From NCBI GenBank assembly GCA_026826555.1, contig JAKSZT010053836.1, forward strand, positions 7,927,356-7,991,355: a DNA stretch of 64,000 bases, given 5' to 3'. Below the pieces are notes generated by a model, which worked only from the letters and a program-made list of their open reading frames with translations, ran no database searches and had not been told where the DNA came from. Positions 24,896 through 38,086 of this stretch are shown piece by piece; the first letter of the stretch is position 1; every line of letters starts with the position of its first letter. The position numbers and the translations under genes were made by a program. The DNA comes from Tolypeutes matacus (Eukaryota; Chordata; Mammalia; Cingulata; Chlamyphoridae).

Positions 24896-25359
24896 CTTAA
24901 TTTTATAGGTAAAATATAAGCATTTAAAAAATAAAAGCACTATGCGAATTAATTTTAAGATTAATTTTCTACATCTGTTGTAAGAAAATAGAACATTGGG
25001 TTTTTTTTCCAGTTTTGATGTATTCATTTTAATGCCAGAATTCATTTGCACTTTTTGACAATTATGTTAGTGTTTTTTTCTTGAAAATAGAATTTATTAT
25101 TCTAACTATTTCATATAAAAGAAATATTAATATAGTAGCATTTCAAAGCTTAAATTATGAGTTTATAAGAGGAATGGTATATTGTGGTAGAAAAACCTTT
25201 TACATATCTTTCCTCTTTTAATGTGAATGAAAATCCCGTGTGGTAGATATTATTAATCACATTTTATAGCGGAAATATACTGAAAGAACTGAAACAATTA
25301 TTTATGCAAAATCTAAAAACTACTAAGTGACATATGAATTGTAAAAAAATGTCTTTCTG

Positions 25360-25706
25360 AGACCCAGCTGAGACCCTGGCCAGGAGGTGCCATTTAGAAC
25401 TCTTTCCTGGGTCAAGGGGAAGCCCCAGATAACTCCAAACAGGCCTCCCATTGGTCCCCTGAGAACTGACAGGCAGGGATTGTAAGACAACTAATCAGAA
25501 CAACTAACAGCTGGGGCACCTTCCCAACATTAGGAAGGGGGAGGAGGAAAGGTCTTAAAAAGACCTGTCCTGGGGTTCCACATGCACAGTCTCACCCTGT
25601 AGCACGCAGGCAACATACGTCTCGCGTTTGGTACTTATCTCATTTCTAGTTTTCTTGTTTCTTAATAAACTCTTTACTTCCTTGCAAAAACAAAAACAAA
25701 AAACAA
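25360..25706 (+). repeat. ERV LTR (U3-R) with A-rich tail
   Basis: Sense-strand LTR of the family at 17558-17900. AATAAA is at 25664-25669. An A-rich tail (25686-25706) starts 16 nt later, and no U5 follows. The candidate duplication atgtctttctg/atgtttatctg (9 of 11) lies at 25349-25359 and 25710-25720. It is either a retroposed transcript end or a damaged solo LTR; the tail position favours the first. Confidence 0.6.
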
Positions 25707-25929
25707 CCCATGTTTATCTGGCTCCTTTTCCTTTTCAGCCATCTATTACTCTTCAGGATTAGTTATAAACTCATAGTCTTCTGGATTTCCAGATAGCATA
25801 GGAGTTATTTAAAAACATGAGTTTTGGTATTAGATTGAACTGGGTTTTGGGATCTTTTTCTGCCAGTGTCCCAAGAACTTTGCAAGCATTTGCTGTGCTG
25901 CTTTATTAAAAACTTGACATGTGTTATCA

Positions 25930-26080
25930 CTTAACATTTTTAAAGCACTCTTATGTAGTAAGTACTCTTTTTATAACTATTTTATACAAAAGGAAACTGA
26001 TGTTTGGTGAACTTGAGTACATGCCCACTGAGTCACCAAGCTGAGACTCCTGTAGCTCTTCTGAAGTTGTGCCTTTCATT
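25930..26080 (-). repeat. MIR SINE
   Basis: Antisense MIR core ('aaaggaaactgatgtttggt'), weakly preserved. Confidence 0.45.
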
Positions 26081-26817
26081 TAATTTCTCAGTCATGTCTT
26101 TTTTGTTTGAGTGAAAAGATAATACTGTTCTAGAGTTCTTACTTGTCTTTTAAAAAGTTAATATAAATGGGTGCCTTTTACAGCTCACAAAGATATCAAA
26201 AGAAAAGTCTAAAATTATCAAAAAGTGCACTATGACATAACAATATTTTATTTATCTCTTAACTTGTTGATTATTTGTATGTATGTTATAAGAGGAGTTC
26301 TTAATCATGGATTCACGGAGGGGTTGTGAGTGGTTGGCGAATCCTCAAATTTGAATGCAAAATATTTTTATGAATTTTTCAAGGCAAAGGGGCTATAGCT
26401 TTTATAAGATTCTCAAAATGATCTTGGATTTCAAAATGGTAAGAATCATTGTATTATACGAAAGAAATTCAAATAATGCTTTCTGTGTTGTACGATTTAA
26501 AAAAATATTTTTAAACACGTGGAATGATCTCACAGGTAGTTTTTTTTCCCCAAAGAAACCTGGGAAGATTATACAAGGAGAATAAATTAATAATATCTGT
26601 ATTGTTAATTGTTCAAATAACCAAAATGCCTAATCTATATTACATGCAGATACACATAGATGCAATGTATATAACTATATATTTATATACACATACATAA
26701 CTGACATGTATCTATTGATATATATCAGATTGATGTTAAGTGCTCAACAATCCTCTTTCCGTAACATGCATCATTACTTTACATTCTGTACTTTTATTTC
26801 CTATTTTTATATAGTCT

Positions 26818-27232
26818 TCCCTCACCAAAGTCTGTTGCCACATGTTGGAGCAAAATGGCTGCTGACATTGGTGAGGGTTCAGGCTTCCTGGGTTCCTCTC
26901 TTCCCTGGGCTTGTTTCTCTCTGAGCTCAGTTGCTCTGCTTTCTTCACAAGGCCAGCTGTAGACTATCAGACGAACGACTCTTCTCTCTTCCCTGGGCCT
27001 CTGCTGTGTCTAATCGAGCTGTCTCTCTGCTCCTCTGTGTGCTTACTTCCCAGGCTCCAGCATTAAAACTCCCAACTCTGTCCTTTGCCATGTCTTTGCC
27101 CTACTGTTGTGGCCCAATCAAAGTCCTAATCATAATTTAATCAATTAAAAGTGATACCTGTGACAGACCAGTTTACAAACATAATCCAATAACTATGTTT
27201 GGAATTCATAAACAATGCCAAACTGCTACATA
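26818..27232 (-). repeat. ERVL/MaLR-like LTR, partial
   Basis: Same LTR family as 33536-34190 and 51221-51849: 'agtctgttgccacatgttgg', 'aaggccagctgtagactatc', 'ggcccaatcaaagtcctaat' and a terminal 'caaactgctaca'. The part beyond the 'agtctgttgccac' block, which holds the end of the LTR on its own strand, is missing. Confidence 0.65.
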
Positions 27233-27479
27233 TGTGTATATATTTTTTCTGTGATCTACTTAATGGAGAGAGTCAGATTTTATAAGTATATTTATATCTG
27301 TGACTTATTAAAAATAATCTCCAGGATATCTTATATGATTGGAATAAAATCAAACTAATTTTATTCTTTACATGTATAAAAAAACTTTCATTAGGGTGTG
27401 TGTTTCTGAGGCATTTCACCATCTTGAGCTATGAAAGTACATTATATTTTTAGTTCTAGAAAGGTAGTAATATAGGAAC

Positions 27480-27940
27480 TGTGGGAGGCAGAATTGTAAG
27501 ATGGCTGTCATGACCTTTACCCCTGGTATCACCCCCATGCTTATGTTACTTTATATGGCAAAAGGGAAATTATCTGGGTTGGCTTAATCTATCAATGAGC
27601 TTTTTAAAAGCAGAGTTTTTACTGGCTGCTAGCAGAAGAAGAAGACAGAGATTTGAAGCACAAGGAAGTTTTGAGATATTGCTGGTTTGAAGCTGTAGAG
27701 TAGCCTCTCAGAGCTGGGAACCCTGGTCCATAGCTTGCAAGGAAATGGGGACCTCAGTCCTACAACCTCAAGGAACTGAATTCTGACACCAAACTGAATG
27801 AACTTGTTAATTGTTAGTCCAACTGATGCCCATCTGAGCTTGCAGGGACCGCTGGCTACAGAACTGTGATAAGTAAATAGTATTGTTTTAAGCTGCTAAA
27901 TTTGCGGTAATTTTTTTACACAGCAATAAAAAACAAATTC
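27480..27940 (+). repeat. MLT1-like MaLR LTR
   Basis: Begins TGTGGGAGGCAGAATTGTAA and ends near 'acacagcaataaaaaacaaa', the typical start and end of MLT1-type LTRs. The internal 'gctgctagcagaagaagaag' segment is also typical. There is no coding sequence. Confidence 0.65.
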
Positions 27941-30204
27941 AAGACCATATCTAGCAAAAAATCATTGAAAGAATGTATTCTGGTTGCGTTTCAGTTAATT
28001 AGCTTGCTAAGTTAACCAAATTAAATTAATTCCTTAACCGTGATGGACAATTGAGTTTTATTGTTTTTAACAGTAATAATACAGAATAATTTGTAGGTAT
28101 AGCTTCTTATAATGCTTTGTGTACTTCCCTTTGCTTTCTTTGGTCTAGCAAGAATGATAGCAATTAACACTAAATGGCTAGCATAAGTTTACTAATTATT
28201 ATCTGGATCTTTGAAAAGAAGATGCTCTAGAATTTTAGATGTCTGACCTATTTGACCCTATTTGGCTTACAGTATACTGCTTATACCATATTCTGATCTA
28301 CCTTTTTAAGCAAAAAAAAGTGAATAGGAAAAATATGTTATAGCCAGCTCTATCTCTATAATGTTCTAAAATGGTTAGTGATGTGATATTGGTTTAGCCA
28401 TAACAGGAAGAGATTGACATTATCATTTGATAATAGATGAAGTTGAAAAGATTTGCTTACTATGTAAAAGAGAAATGGTTTCTATAACTAAAACATATTT
28501 TTGTTGTATAATTGTCTCTGCTTTAAGGCAATGTTGAAGAAAAATTCATTAATGACCTGGAATCCTCATATTTGGAAATACCATTGTTAGAGTTTTAGAG
28601 TTTAGAATCTGTTGAGAAATAGGCCTAAAAGCGAGACAGATAATCGTTAAAATATCAGCTTTGTCAGTACTGAATTAGAGTATGGGGCTTTCATGTGTGG
28701 CCATAAAATATCTAATATTTAACCTGAAAATAAAATTTACCCATTTAGTTCTAGGCAGAGTTAGGCAACTGCTGGTCTGTACTGCTGTGCAGGCCTCTTA
28801 TTGCGTGGAAGAAGGTAGGCCAGAATGCATCCCCTCTGCCTAGAACTGGCTGAGCCTTGCATGCCCAGTTTTTTGCTCCTTATCCCTATAATCAGATAAG
28901 CCACCTTTGCTCCACTGGAGTAAAAGGAGGGAGTGAAAAGTGGAGAGAAAGACCAGTAGTGTCAGTCTTAACTAAAATCCCACCAAACTGAAACATGAGT
29001 GGACAATGTATTTTCTCTTACAGTCATTAAAACAGAAATGAATACAACTGGAACTCTTCAAAATAAAATATCTTCCCTGGTAACTAGTTTCTTTCTCTTT
29101 TCTCTGTGGTTTTCTTGGTTGATGTGGAAGTTACACTCGACAATATTAGCCGTATTTAACATGGGGCCTGAAATCTGGAAGTAAATACCTAATTATAATA
29201 TTTGGCCCACAGATGCACAATATTTAGCCCACAGATGCTCAGATATTTGAATGAAAGGCTCTGAGTGCCAGGATAGCTGCTGTCAATTTCAATGTAGTTT
29301 ATCCACAGATTAAGTATTGATAGGCAATAGCTAAAGGGTTAAAATACTGAAACTTTTTTTGGTATTGGTCACAGTGGCATTCATCCTGAAAGCACTGTTT
29401 TGTTCTGGCAGCAATTTGAAGCCTAGGTGAGGATGGGGTTGGGAAAGATTTGAAATGAATAAGGTATTTTGAAGACTCATCAAAAATTTCTCTTTGTTAC
29501 TGGAGGAGAATTTAGCAGTGGCATTCTACCTGAAAATTATTTGGTTTCCACCCCAAATCATGGGGAACCTTTTCCATTGATACCAGACTTGAGAGCTGAG
29601 TAAGCACCTTATGTATATGGTCACTGAGGCCTAGCAGGATGTTAGTGTGTGATGATGGCCAATTCAACTAGTAGAGCCAGCTTGGTTAGTGTTTGTATGT
29701 GGGGAAAGGTCAGGATATGATTTGTACAAAGCAGTGATCTCAAAGTGGGGTAGTACACAAGATGATTTACAGGCGCACAGGGAGAAAATCTTGACTTTAA
29801 TTAGTATTACTTTAAATTTTGATTAAATTTATACTTTATCATGCACACAATATTTTAGCATATATATAGTACATGTATATTTACATATGTCCATATATAT
29901 AGCTCAGTTATGTAATCAAAATTTTTTCTCATAAAGGAGCACAATTAAGGTTTGGAGGTTACTACTTCTAGCAGATGAGGTCAGACGAAGGGTAAGGTGG
30001 ACAAACAGAGAATGTGGACTTGGGAGTTGGGGTTACAGAGTATAGTATGAAAGGAACAAGAAAAGCATGCTCAGCACAATGTAATATAATAATGTATCAA
30101 TGTGTGGAGAGGAAAAAATACTTGCAAAGAATATAGTGTAGAGGTCCTCTTCAGTATATTTTAAAAGGAATCAAACTGTTAAATAATATATATTTTAAGA
30201 ACTT
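27941..30204 (+). other. Intron 1, unclassified
   Basis: No gene or nameable repeat. A short imperfect tandem duplication (unit about 22 bp, 'aatatttrgcccacagatgc') lies at about 29198-29240. Open frames are at most 61 codons. Confidence 0.4.
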
Positions 30205-30600
30205 TTTTGTAATTTTGTTTATTAGAGAAGTTGCCTGTTTACAAGAAAATCATACAGAAAATGGAGTTCTTATATACCCTCCCACAAGCAGTTTTCCCTA
30301 TTATTAACACTTTGCATTAGTGTGTTCCTTTGTTACAACTGATGAAACAATATTATTATATTTATACTATTAACTATAGTCCATAGTTTACATTGGAGTT
30401 CACTATGTTGTACAGTCCAATGTTTTTTTTTTTTAATTTTTGTTCTAGTAATTTATAATCAACTTAACATTTCCCCTTTGAACCACATTCAAATATAATT
30501 CATTGGTGTTAATTACATTACTGTTGTGCTACCATCCATTACCAAAACTTTACCAGTACATATAATCTGCTACTTTTGTGGCTAGCCAGTGTTTAACAAT
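30205..30600 (-). repeat. L1 3'-UTR fragment
   Basis: Antisense tail related to 420-790: 'ttatataccctcccacaagc', 'aactatagtccatagtttac'. Confidence 0.6.
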
Positions 30601-31289
30601 AGAAATTTTCCTGGTTAAACATATATAGGGAGTTTGGGTTTGCTGATATCTACCAATAAGATCAAATAAGAAATATTAACAAATAGCAACTAACAGCAAT
30701 AGAGACCATTGCTTCATGTATGTGATCTATGTACAGATTAAGTTTTGGTTAATGTCAAATGTTAGGCAATTTTAGATATAAGCTTGAAAATTTAATGTTT
30801 CTAGTGTTAGTTTCAGACAGACAAGTTAGACTCTGTACCATTGACAGTCTGAGTATTGAACTCTTCTGTATGTGGTGTTATTTTCTCCCATCTAAGAATC
30901 TGATGATAAATTGACTAATATAACTTGGTAGAAGTTACACTACATTAGCTTACTTCAAATATAAAATTGGGTGGGTAAAAATGATTTGGTGCCAAATTGT
31001 TAGAACTTTGGGAAGAACATACCTTAAAAAGGTTGATTTGCCATACTGTTGGAATTTATAGGATTGAGCTATTTTCTTTACAGTCCTTTTGTGGCTTATT
31101 TTGAATATAACTTAGTATTTATAAATGTTAACTTATTAAAAATTAAAAGCAAGTTTTCTTGCTATAAAGCAGTATATGCTCATTATAGAAAAATATTGAG
31201 GTAAGCAAAGATAACAATTATTAATACATTTTTGTGTATATATTTCTAAATATTTTTATGCATATATCTGTATTATATATATATATATA

Positions 31290-31756
31290 TTTAAAGATTG
31301 ATTTATTTACTTTTATCCATTTTTACTGCCCCTTCCCCCTGTTTTTGCTGTTTTTGTGTCCATCCACCGGACAACTCTCTGTGTCCGTTTCCTGCCCTGT
31401 CTTCTCATCCTTCTCCTCCTGTGTCTTCACCGGGATTCCATCCTGGGAACCTCTGATGTGGGAGAGAGGCGTCCTGTCACCTGTGCCACCTTAGTTCCTG
31501 GTTCTTCAGTGTGTCTCATCTTGGCACTCCCTTGTGTCACTCTCCTGTTACGTCATCATCTTGCTGCGTGGCTCGTGGGGCCTGATGGCACACCTGCGCA
31601 TGGGACCTAATGGTGCAGCGCACCCGCTTGCGGGGCCTGGTGGCCCACGCGCATTCTATAATTTTCTTTATTTTTACCAGGAGGTCTCAGGGATTGAACC
31701 CAGGTCCCTCCATATGGGAGACAGATGCCCAGCCATTTGAGCTACATCCGCCCTCC
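31290..31756 (-). repeat. DAS-SINE, chimeric type
   Basis: Antisense. A 'tttaaagattgatttattta' tail side is followed by the non-tRNA module, a GC-rich linker of short repeats ('cctgatggcacac', 'cctaatggtgcag', 'cctggtggccca'), then the inverted tRNA-Ala head. Its B box (reverse complement GGGTTCAATCC) is at 31691-31701. Confidence 0.85.
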
Positions 31757-32654
31757 GCATAATATATTTTTAAATTTACAAATATGGGATATAATTTTCT
31801 TTTCCTTTAATTAAATTATAAACATCTTTCCATAACAATATTTGTCCACATTGTTATTTAATGGTTGAGTTGAGTTTCATTGTATGTCTGAACCTGAATC
31901 ATAATTTAAACAATCCATTATCATATATTCAATTTTTTCCAATTTTTTGCTGTTTTAGAAATACTGTGATAAATTTAGTGCTTTTGTCTTGTAAATTTAT
32001 TTTAAAATTTTATGTTGATGGTTTGTTCTCTTCTTAAAGAGTCATCTTCTTATTATTAAATCTAGATACCCAAAATTTTTAGTGGAAAATTTCAAATTTA
32101 TGAGTAATAAATGGCATTTTGCTTCAAAATTTAGTATGTGGTAAAATTTTCTTGGCAGCCATATCTTCTATTAAGAGAATATGTACTTTAGATTAGAAGA
32201 TCATATAATATAAAGATTGTTGAAACTAGAGTCAAAAGAGCTGGTTAAATTCTTTCATTCCTGTTATTAGCTATGTGATCTTGGACACCAGGGGAACATC
32301 TTATTAATTTCAGTGATATTGTTACAGTGATAAATTTTGAAGTGTCTATATGAAAAGTTCAAGGTTGTACTTTGCTTACTGACTTGATTTATTAACAATA
32401 ATGTATGCCAAATAATCAGTTGAGAAGTAAATTAATGTGATTGAGATTTTTTTTTAGGTTTAGTTTAGTTTCCCACATTTTGGGGTTGTGTTTTTGTTTG
32501 CTCTGTTTTTGACTGATTTCATTCATTCATTCATTCAGTCATTTAGCAAATATTCTTTGGTGATCCAATCTGCCAGACATTGTTCTAGATGCGAGAATAC
32601 AGTAGTAATCAATACAGATAAAAATTTCTACCTTTTTATTCTACTGGAGTAAAA
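31757..32654 (+). other. Intron 1, unclassified with a MIR trace
   Basis: AT-rich. A sense MIR trace lies near 32225-32310 ('ttattagctatgtgatcttg'), and a short (ATTC)n tract near 32519-32538. No gene. Confidence 0.4.
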
Positions 32655-33234
32655 AACATAGTAAATATGATAAGTAAAATTACAGTATATTTAGCTTTAG
32701 TAGAAACTGCCAGATGGTTCTTCAATTTGTTGTACCAATTTATATTCCCACCAATGAGATTTTTGATTGGTCCATTTCCTTGCCAGACCTTATATGGTCT
32801 GTCCTGTAGTCATTCTGGTACTTGGGTAGTAGTATCTCATTGTGGCTTTAATTTCCATTTCCCTGATGAACAAATGATATTAAATGCCTTTTCATAAATA
32901 TATTGACTATTTAAATATCCTCTTTTGTGAAATACCTGCCAAAATCTTTTTTTTTTTGAGTTGGGTTTTCTATCTTTTTCTTATTGATTTGTAGGAGTTC
33001 CTTAAATATACTGGATGAGTCTTTTCTGGGATATGTGTATTGTAGATATCTTCTGCAGTCTGTGACTTACCTTTTCATCCTTTTTTGGTATCTTTTGATA
33101 AAAGAAGTTCTTAATTTTAACAAAGTCCAATTTATAAATATTTTATTTTATGGTATGTTCTGTGTTTCCTGTTTAATAAATCTTTGCCTATTCCAAGGTC
33201 ATGAAGATTTTTTCCTATATTTTCTTCTAGTAGC

Positions 33235-33465
33235 ATTTTTTCTTTTTTCTTTTTTTGAGGTACTCAGGGCTGGGGAATCAACCTGGGATCTCGTATGTGG
33301 GAAGCTGGTGCTCAACCACTAAGCCACATTGTCTCCCCTGAGTTGGTTTTTTCATTTGTTTGCTTGTTGTTTATTTTTTTGTTGTTAGGAGGCACCGGAA
33401 ACTGAACCGGGATCTACAATGTGGGAAGCAGGCACTCAACCGCTTGAACCACATCTGCTCCCCTA
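33235..33465 (-). repeat. DAS-SINE, dimer
   Basis: Two inverted tRNA-Ala domains joined by the same 'gagttggttttttcatttgt' linker as the dimer at 18443. Each half ends in the 'ccacat..' inverted A-box region. Confidence 0.85.
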
Positions 33466-33535
33466 GAGCATTATTGTTTTACATTTCATTTTAGGTTCAT
33501 TATTTATCTCACCTTTTTTTGTTGTTGTTGTTTAT

Positions 33536-34190
33536 TGTATTAGTCAGCCAAAGGGGTGCTGATGCAAAATACCAGAAATCTGTTGGCTTTTATAGAGGGT
33601 ATTTATTTGGGGTAGAAGCTTATAGTCATAAGGCCCTAAATAGTCCAACTCAAGTTTACTTAAGAGGTACTTTCTCACCCGAAGTCTGTTGACACACGTT
33701 GATGCAAGATGGTGGACAATGTCTGAGAGGGTTCAGCCTTCCTTTTTCCTCTAAAGGCTCTGCGGTCCCAGCTTCTTCTAATCTCAGCTGTAGACTGGCA
33801 AAAGGCTCGTTTCTCTTCCCAGGGCTTGTTTCTTTCCAGGCTCAGCTGCTTTGGTTTCTTCACAAGGTCAGCTGTAGACTATTGGGCTCATCTCTCTTCT
33901 TTGGGCCATGTCTATGGAGCACTCTCTTCCTTCGTTCTGTTTCAGTGTTCTCCTTCTCCGTGTGTTTACCTCCATGTGAGTGTCTGTTTTACTCCCAGGG
34001 GGACTGGGACTTGTCACTGAGTCGTACTCTAATGATGTAGTTGGATCAGAGTCCTAATCTTAACATAATTTAATCAGATGTATCAGCTGAATCTAATACA
34101 ATCAAAGGGTTATCACGCCAGAGGAACCGACCAGTTTATAAACAATCTATATTTCTTTTTGGAATTCATAAATAATATCAAATTGCTACA
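33536..34190 (-). repeat. Solo LTR, ERVL/MaLR-like, with perfect 5-bp duplication
   Basis: 655 bp with TG...CA ends on both strands. The flanks are TTTAT at 33531-33535 and TTTAT at 34191-34195. On the minus strand AATAAA lies near 33603, close to the end, which sets the orientation. It belongs to the family of 26818 and 51221. Confidence 0.8.
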
Positions 34191-36245
34191 TTTATGGCAT
34201 ATGCTACAAGTCATGACTCATTTGGTCTGGCATCATTTATTGAAAATATCATCATTTTCTTCACTGAATAACAGTGGCAACTTTTAGTGGCACCTGTAGT
34301 AAATCAGGTGACTAAATATGTGTGAGTCTGCTTTTGGACTCTCTCTTTTGTTCCACTGGTCTGATGTCTATCCTTGTGCTAATACCACGTTGTAGTAATT
34401 GCTATAGTTTTATAATGAGTTTTGATAAATGGTTTTATAACCCCTTTGGTTTTCTTCTTAAAGATTGCTTTTGCTATTCTATGGTCTTTGCATTTCCAAA
34501 TACATTTTAGAATCAGCTTGTCAACTTATACAGACACAGACATATATAAATCCTGCTGGACTTTTAATTGGCATTTCACTGAATCTGTAGACTAATTTGG
34601 GGATAATACACATTAGCAATACTGAGTTTTCCATTGCACAAACATGGTTTAGTTCCCTCACCCCCTTTTTGTTGCTATTTAAATTCTTTTAACAATGGTT
34701 TTAACTTTTCACTGTAGAGGCTTTACACATTTTCATTAGATTTATTCCTAGGTATTTGTTGTTTGGGGTTGTTATTGTAAATTATATGAAAATGTTTTTC
34801 TAATTATTTGTTGTTTGTATATAGTATATAGAAATACGATTGTATTCAGTAATCTAGTAAATTTACTGATTAATTTCAATAGTTTGTTGACTCTTGGACT
34901 TTTTACATCACAGTTATGTCATCTGTGAAAATGACAATTTTTATTCTTTTCATATCTTCATGCTTTTCATTTCTTTTTCTTTCAATATTGTACTAGCTTA
35001 GTCCTCTCAAATACAATGCTGAATAGAAGTGGTCATGGTGGATATCCTTGTCTTGCTTTCAGAGGCAAACCATTCAATTCTTCACTATATCATTAGATAT
35101 GGAAATAAGTTTCTTGGAGAAACCCTAATTCAGCTAAAGGAACTTAATTTCTTTTCTTGGTTTCTAAGAATTTTTTAAAAAACATGAACAGATATTGAAT
35201 TTTATGCAATTTCTGTGTTTATTGGCATGATCATATATTTTTTCACCTTTTTTTTCTGTTAGTGATTGATTTCCAGTTTATTAAACTACCCTTACATTTT
35301 TAGAATAATTAATTTTCAAATTATTAAACCACCCTTTTATATTTGGGATAAATTCATATAATTATTATTTGTTATTCTTTTTATATATTGCTAGATTACA
35401 TTTGATAATATTTTGTTTAGAATTTTTGTATGAAGGTTATTTGTAACTTTCATTTCTAGAAATATTTTTGCCAGGTTTTGGTATTAGGGTATCCTGGCCT
35501 CAAAAAAAAGTTGGTATATATATTCCATTTTCTCTAGACTCTGAAAGAGTTTGTGTAACTTGATTTTATTTCCTATTTAAATGTTTGGAAGACTTCACCA
35601 GAGAAGCCATCTGGGCTTGTAATTATTTTTGGTGCAATGTTTTAAATTATATGTTCAATTTTGTCAGCAGATATGACAGAGATTAAAAAATTTTTTTTTC
35701 TTATATAGTTTGTGAAATTGTGTTTTTTAAAGGAGTTTTTCATTTCATCTAAAATGTCAAATTTATTGATATGAAGTTCTTAATATCTTATTATTTCTAT
35801 ATTATCTGTAGCGATGCTCTCCTTTTACTTTTTCATAATGGCAATTCTTATTTTTTCTTTTTTCTTGATCAGTTTGCTGGGGGTTTTATTAATTTTATCA
35901 TTCTTTTCATAAAAGCAACATTTGGTTGTGTTGATTCTCTTTATTGCATGACTGTTTTCTATGTCAGAAATTTTGGTTCTTTATTTCCTTCCTTATACTT
36001 TCTTTCAGTTTAATTTGTTGTTATTTTTCTAGCTTCTTGAGGTAGAATCTTAGAAAATTATTTTGAACTTTGTTTTCTAATATATATATTTTGAGCTATA
36101 AATTTCCCCTTAATACAGCTTCATCACATAAGTTTTAATGTGTTGTGGTTTTATTACTCAATTAAAATATTTTCTAATTTCCCTTGTGATTTAGAAGTCT
36201 GTTGCTTAATAAAGGAACACTCTGGAATTTAAAATTGATATTTCT

Positions 36246-36329
36246 GGGAGTGGGTGTAGCTCAGTGGTTGAATGCCTGCTTCCCATGTATGAGGGCCTTG
36301 GTTCAATCCCTGGTACCTTCTGAAAACAA
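36246..36329 (+). repeat. DAS-SINE, monomer
   Basis: A box TAGCTCAGTGG at 36257-36267 and B box GGTTCAATCCC at 36300-36310. Imperfect flanking duplication 'aa(t)ttgatatttct' at about 36232-36245 and 36331-36344. Confidence 0.85.
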
Positions 36330-36344
36330 GAATTTGATATTTCT

Positions 36345-37099
36345 TCTGTGGTCACTGTGGTACATGGGGCTGCCACTGATTTTGCCTGGCTTTAGAAACC
36401 GGATTACTGAAGCAAGTTGTCATTGAGTGATTTAATTGATTTAATTAGATTATGGTGTTTATTGTTGCTATGGCTAAGGAACAAGTAGTCCTTTAAAGAA
36501 GGTGGGGATTTGTTTTTGTCATTGTAAACCTGGCTTTTAAAAGACAGTTACCATTGAGCTTCTCAGTAATGCCTGTCCCTCTCCTCACTAGCTCAGTCTT
36601 TCTAGCTTTGATGGAGGGAGTGTCCTTTGACCTTCATTGAGAACATCATAGCCAGCTGCTGTGTTCTCTGTGGTAAATCCATTCTAGCATGTCCATCTCT
36701 CTGAACCTCGTGACCCATTCCTCAATCTCTGTTAACAGTTCAGTGTCTGCGCCTCATTTACTCTGGGCCATGATATTTTTAAGCTTCAAGGAACCTTCCC
36801 AGCAGGGTATTACCATGAGCTCCAGATGTTCTTGTGAGGAAGTTAAATCCTGATCTAGGAGAGTTCCCCCATATCTATACAATCTCCTTTATTTAGCCTT
36901 CTATCCTACCCTTCTTTAGTCAACATACTCAAGATTCTTTCCCCCTGGGGAAAGAATTCTCCCAGGCTTTTATTGGCAGGTACCAGATCCTGCAACACTT
37001 GACTCCGTAATCTGTGACAATACTTAGGCAGTCTAGCCAGCTGATTGGCTTAGAAGCATTCAAAAGAGATGGGGTCAAATTCTAAGGAAGATAAGTATA
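36345..37099 (+). other. Intron 1, unclassified
   Basis: Moderate GC, no recognised repeat or gene. It looks single-copy by eye. Confidence 0.4.
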
Positions 37100-37190
37100 A
37101 CACAAACACACACAGAGTTTCTCCTATTATTATTAATGTCTTGCACTAATAGTGATAGCTAAAGTCTTTAGTTTACATTAGGGCTTACCT

Positions 37191-37621
37191 CTTTTTTTTT
37201 TTTAATTGACTTTATTTTTTCTTTTTGATGTACAGTTCTGTGAGTTCCCCTCCCCCACTTGCTGTCTGTGTCTATTCGCTGGGTGATCTTCTGTGTCTGT
37301 TTCTTGCCTTCTCTTCACATTTCTCTCCTCCAGGCTTTACCAGGATTTGATCCTAGGGACCTCTGATGTGGGAGAGAGGCACCCTGTCACTTGTACCACC
37401 TCATTTCCTGGTTTCTGGCACGTCTCGTCTTGACTCTCCCCTGCATCTCTGTTTTGTTGCATCATCATCTTGCTGCGTGGCTCACCACGCGTCTGCGCAG
37501 GCCTGGCTCGCCCACTTGCCTTTTTTTTTTTTTTTTTTTTAACCAGGAGGTCCCAGGGATCAAACCGGGGTCCTCCCATATGGTAGGTGGATGCCCAACC
37601 ACTTGAGCCACATCCTCCTCC
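37191..37621 (-). repeat. DAS-SINE, chimeric type
   Basis: Inverted tRNA head at the right and a T run at the left. An imperfect duplication 'agggctyac..tcttt' flanks it (37180 onward and 37622-37635). Confidence 0.8.
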
Positions 37622-38086
37622 AGGGCTCACTCTTTGTATTGTAAAGGTCTGTGGGTTTTGTCAAATGCTTGATGTCAGGTATCTACCATTACATTATTGT
37701 ACAGAGTAGTTTAACTGCCCTAAAAGTGCTTTGTGCTTCACTATTTAATCTGCTGTCCCGCCTCTCCCCACAACCTGTGGTACCACTGATCTTTTTATTT
37801 ATTTTTTACGACTAATCTGTTTTAGTGTTTCTGTAGTTTTACCTTTCCCAGAATGTCATATGGTTGAAATCATATAGCATGTAGCCTTTCAGACTGGCTT
37901 CTTGCATTTAACAATATGCATTTAATTTTCCTCTGTCTTTTCATAGCTTGATAAATCCTTTCTTTTTCTTGCTGAATTATATTCTGTTGTATGGATGTAC
38001 CAGTTTATTTATCCACTCCCTAATTGAATGGCATCCTAGTTGCTTCCAATTTTTGGCAATTATGAATAAAGCTGCTATAAACATTT

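Larger units (their letters stand above)
32655..36230 (-). mobile_element. Old L1 split by a DAS dimer and an LTR
   Basis: Antisense ORF2, from the C-terminal half (32.7 kb, 'gtaccaatttatattcccac') to the endonuclease side (36.1 kb). It is interrupted at 33235-33465 (DAS dimer) and 33536-34190 (LTR), and the L1 order resumes after each. All frames are broken. Confidence 0.7.

Noticed and set aside
25360..25706. Ordinary solo LTR
   Set aside because: Kept as an alternative only: the A tail right after the polyadenylation site and the lack of a U5/CA end argue against it, though not decisively.
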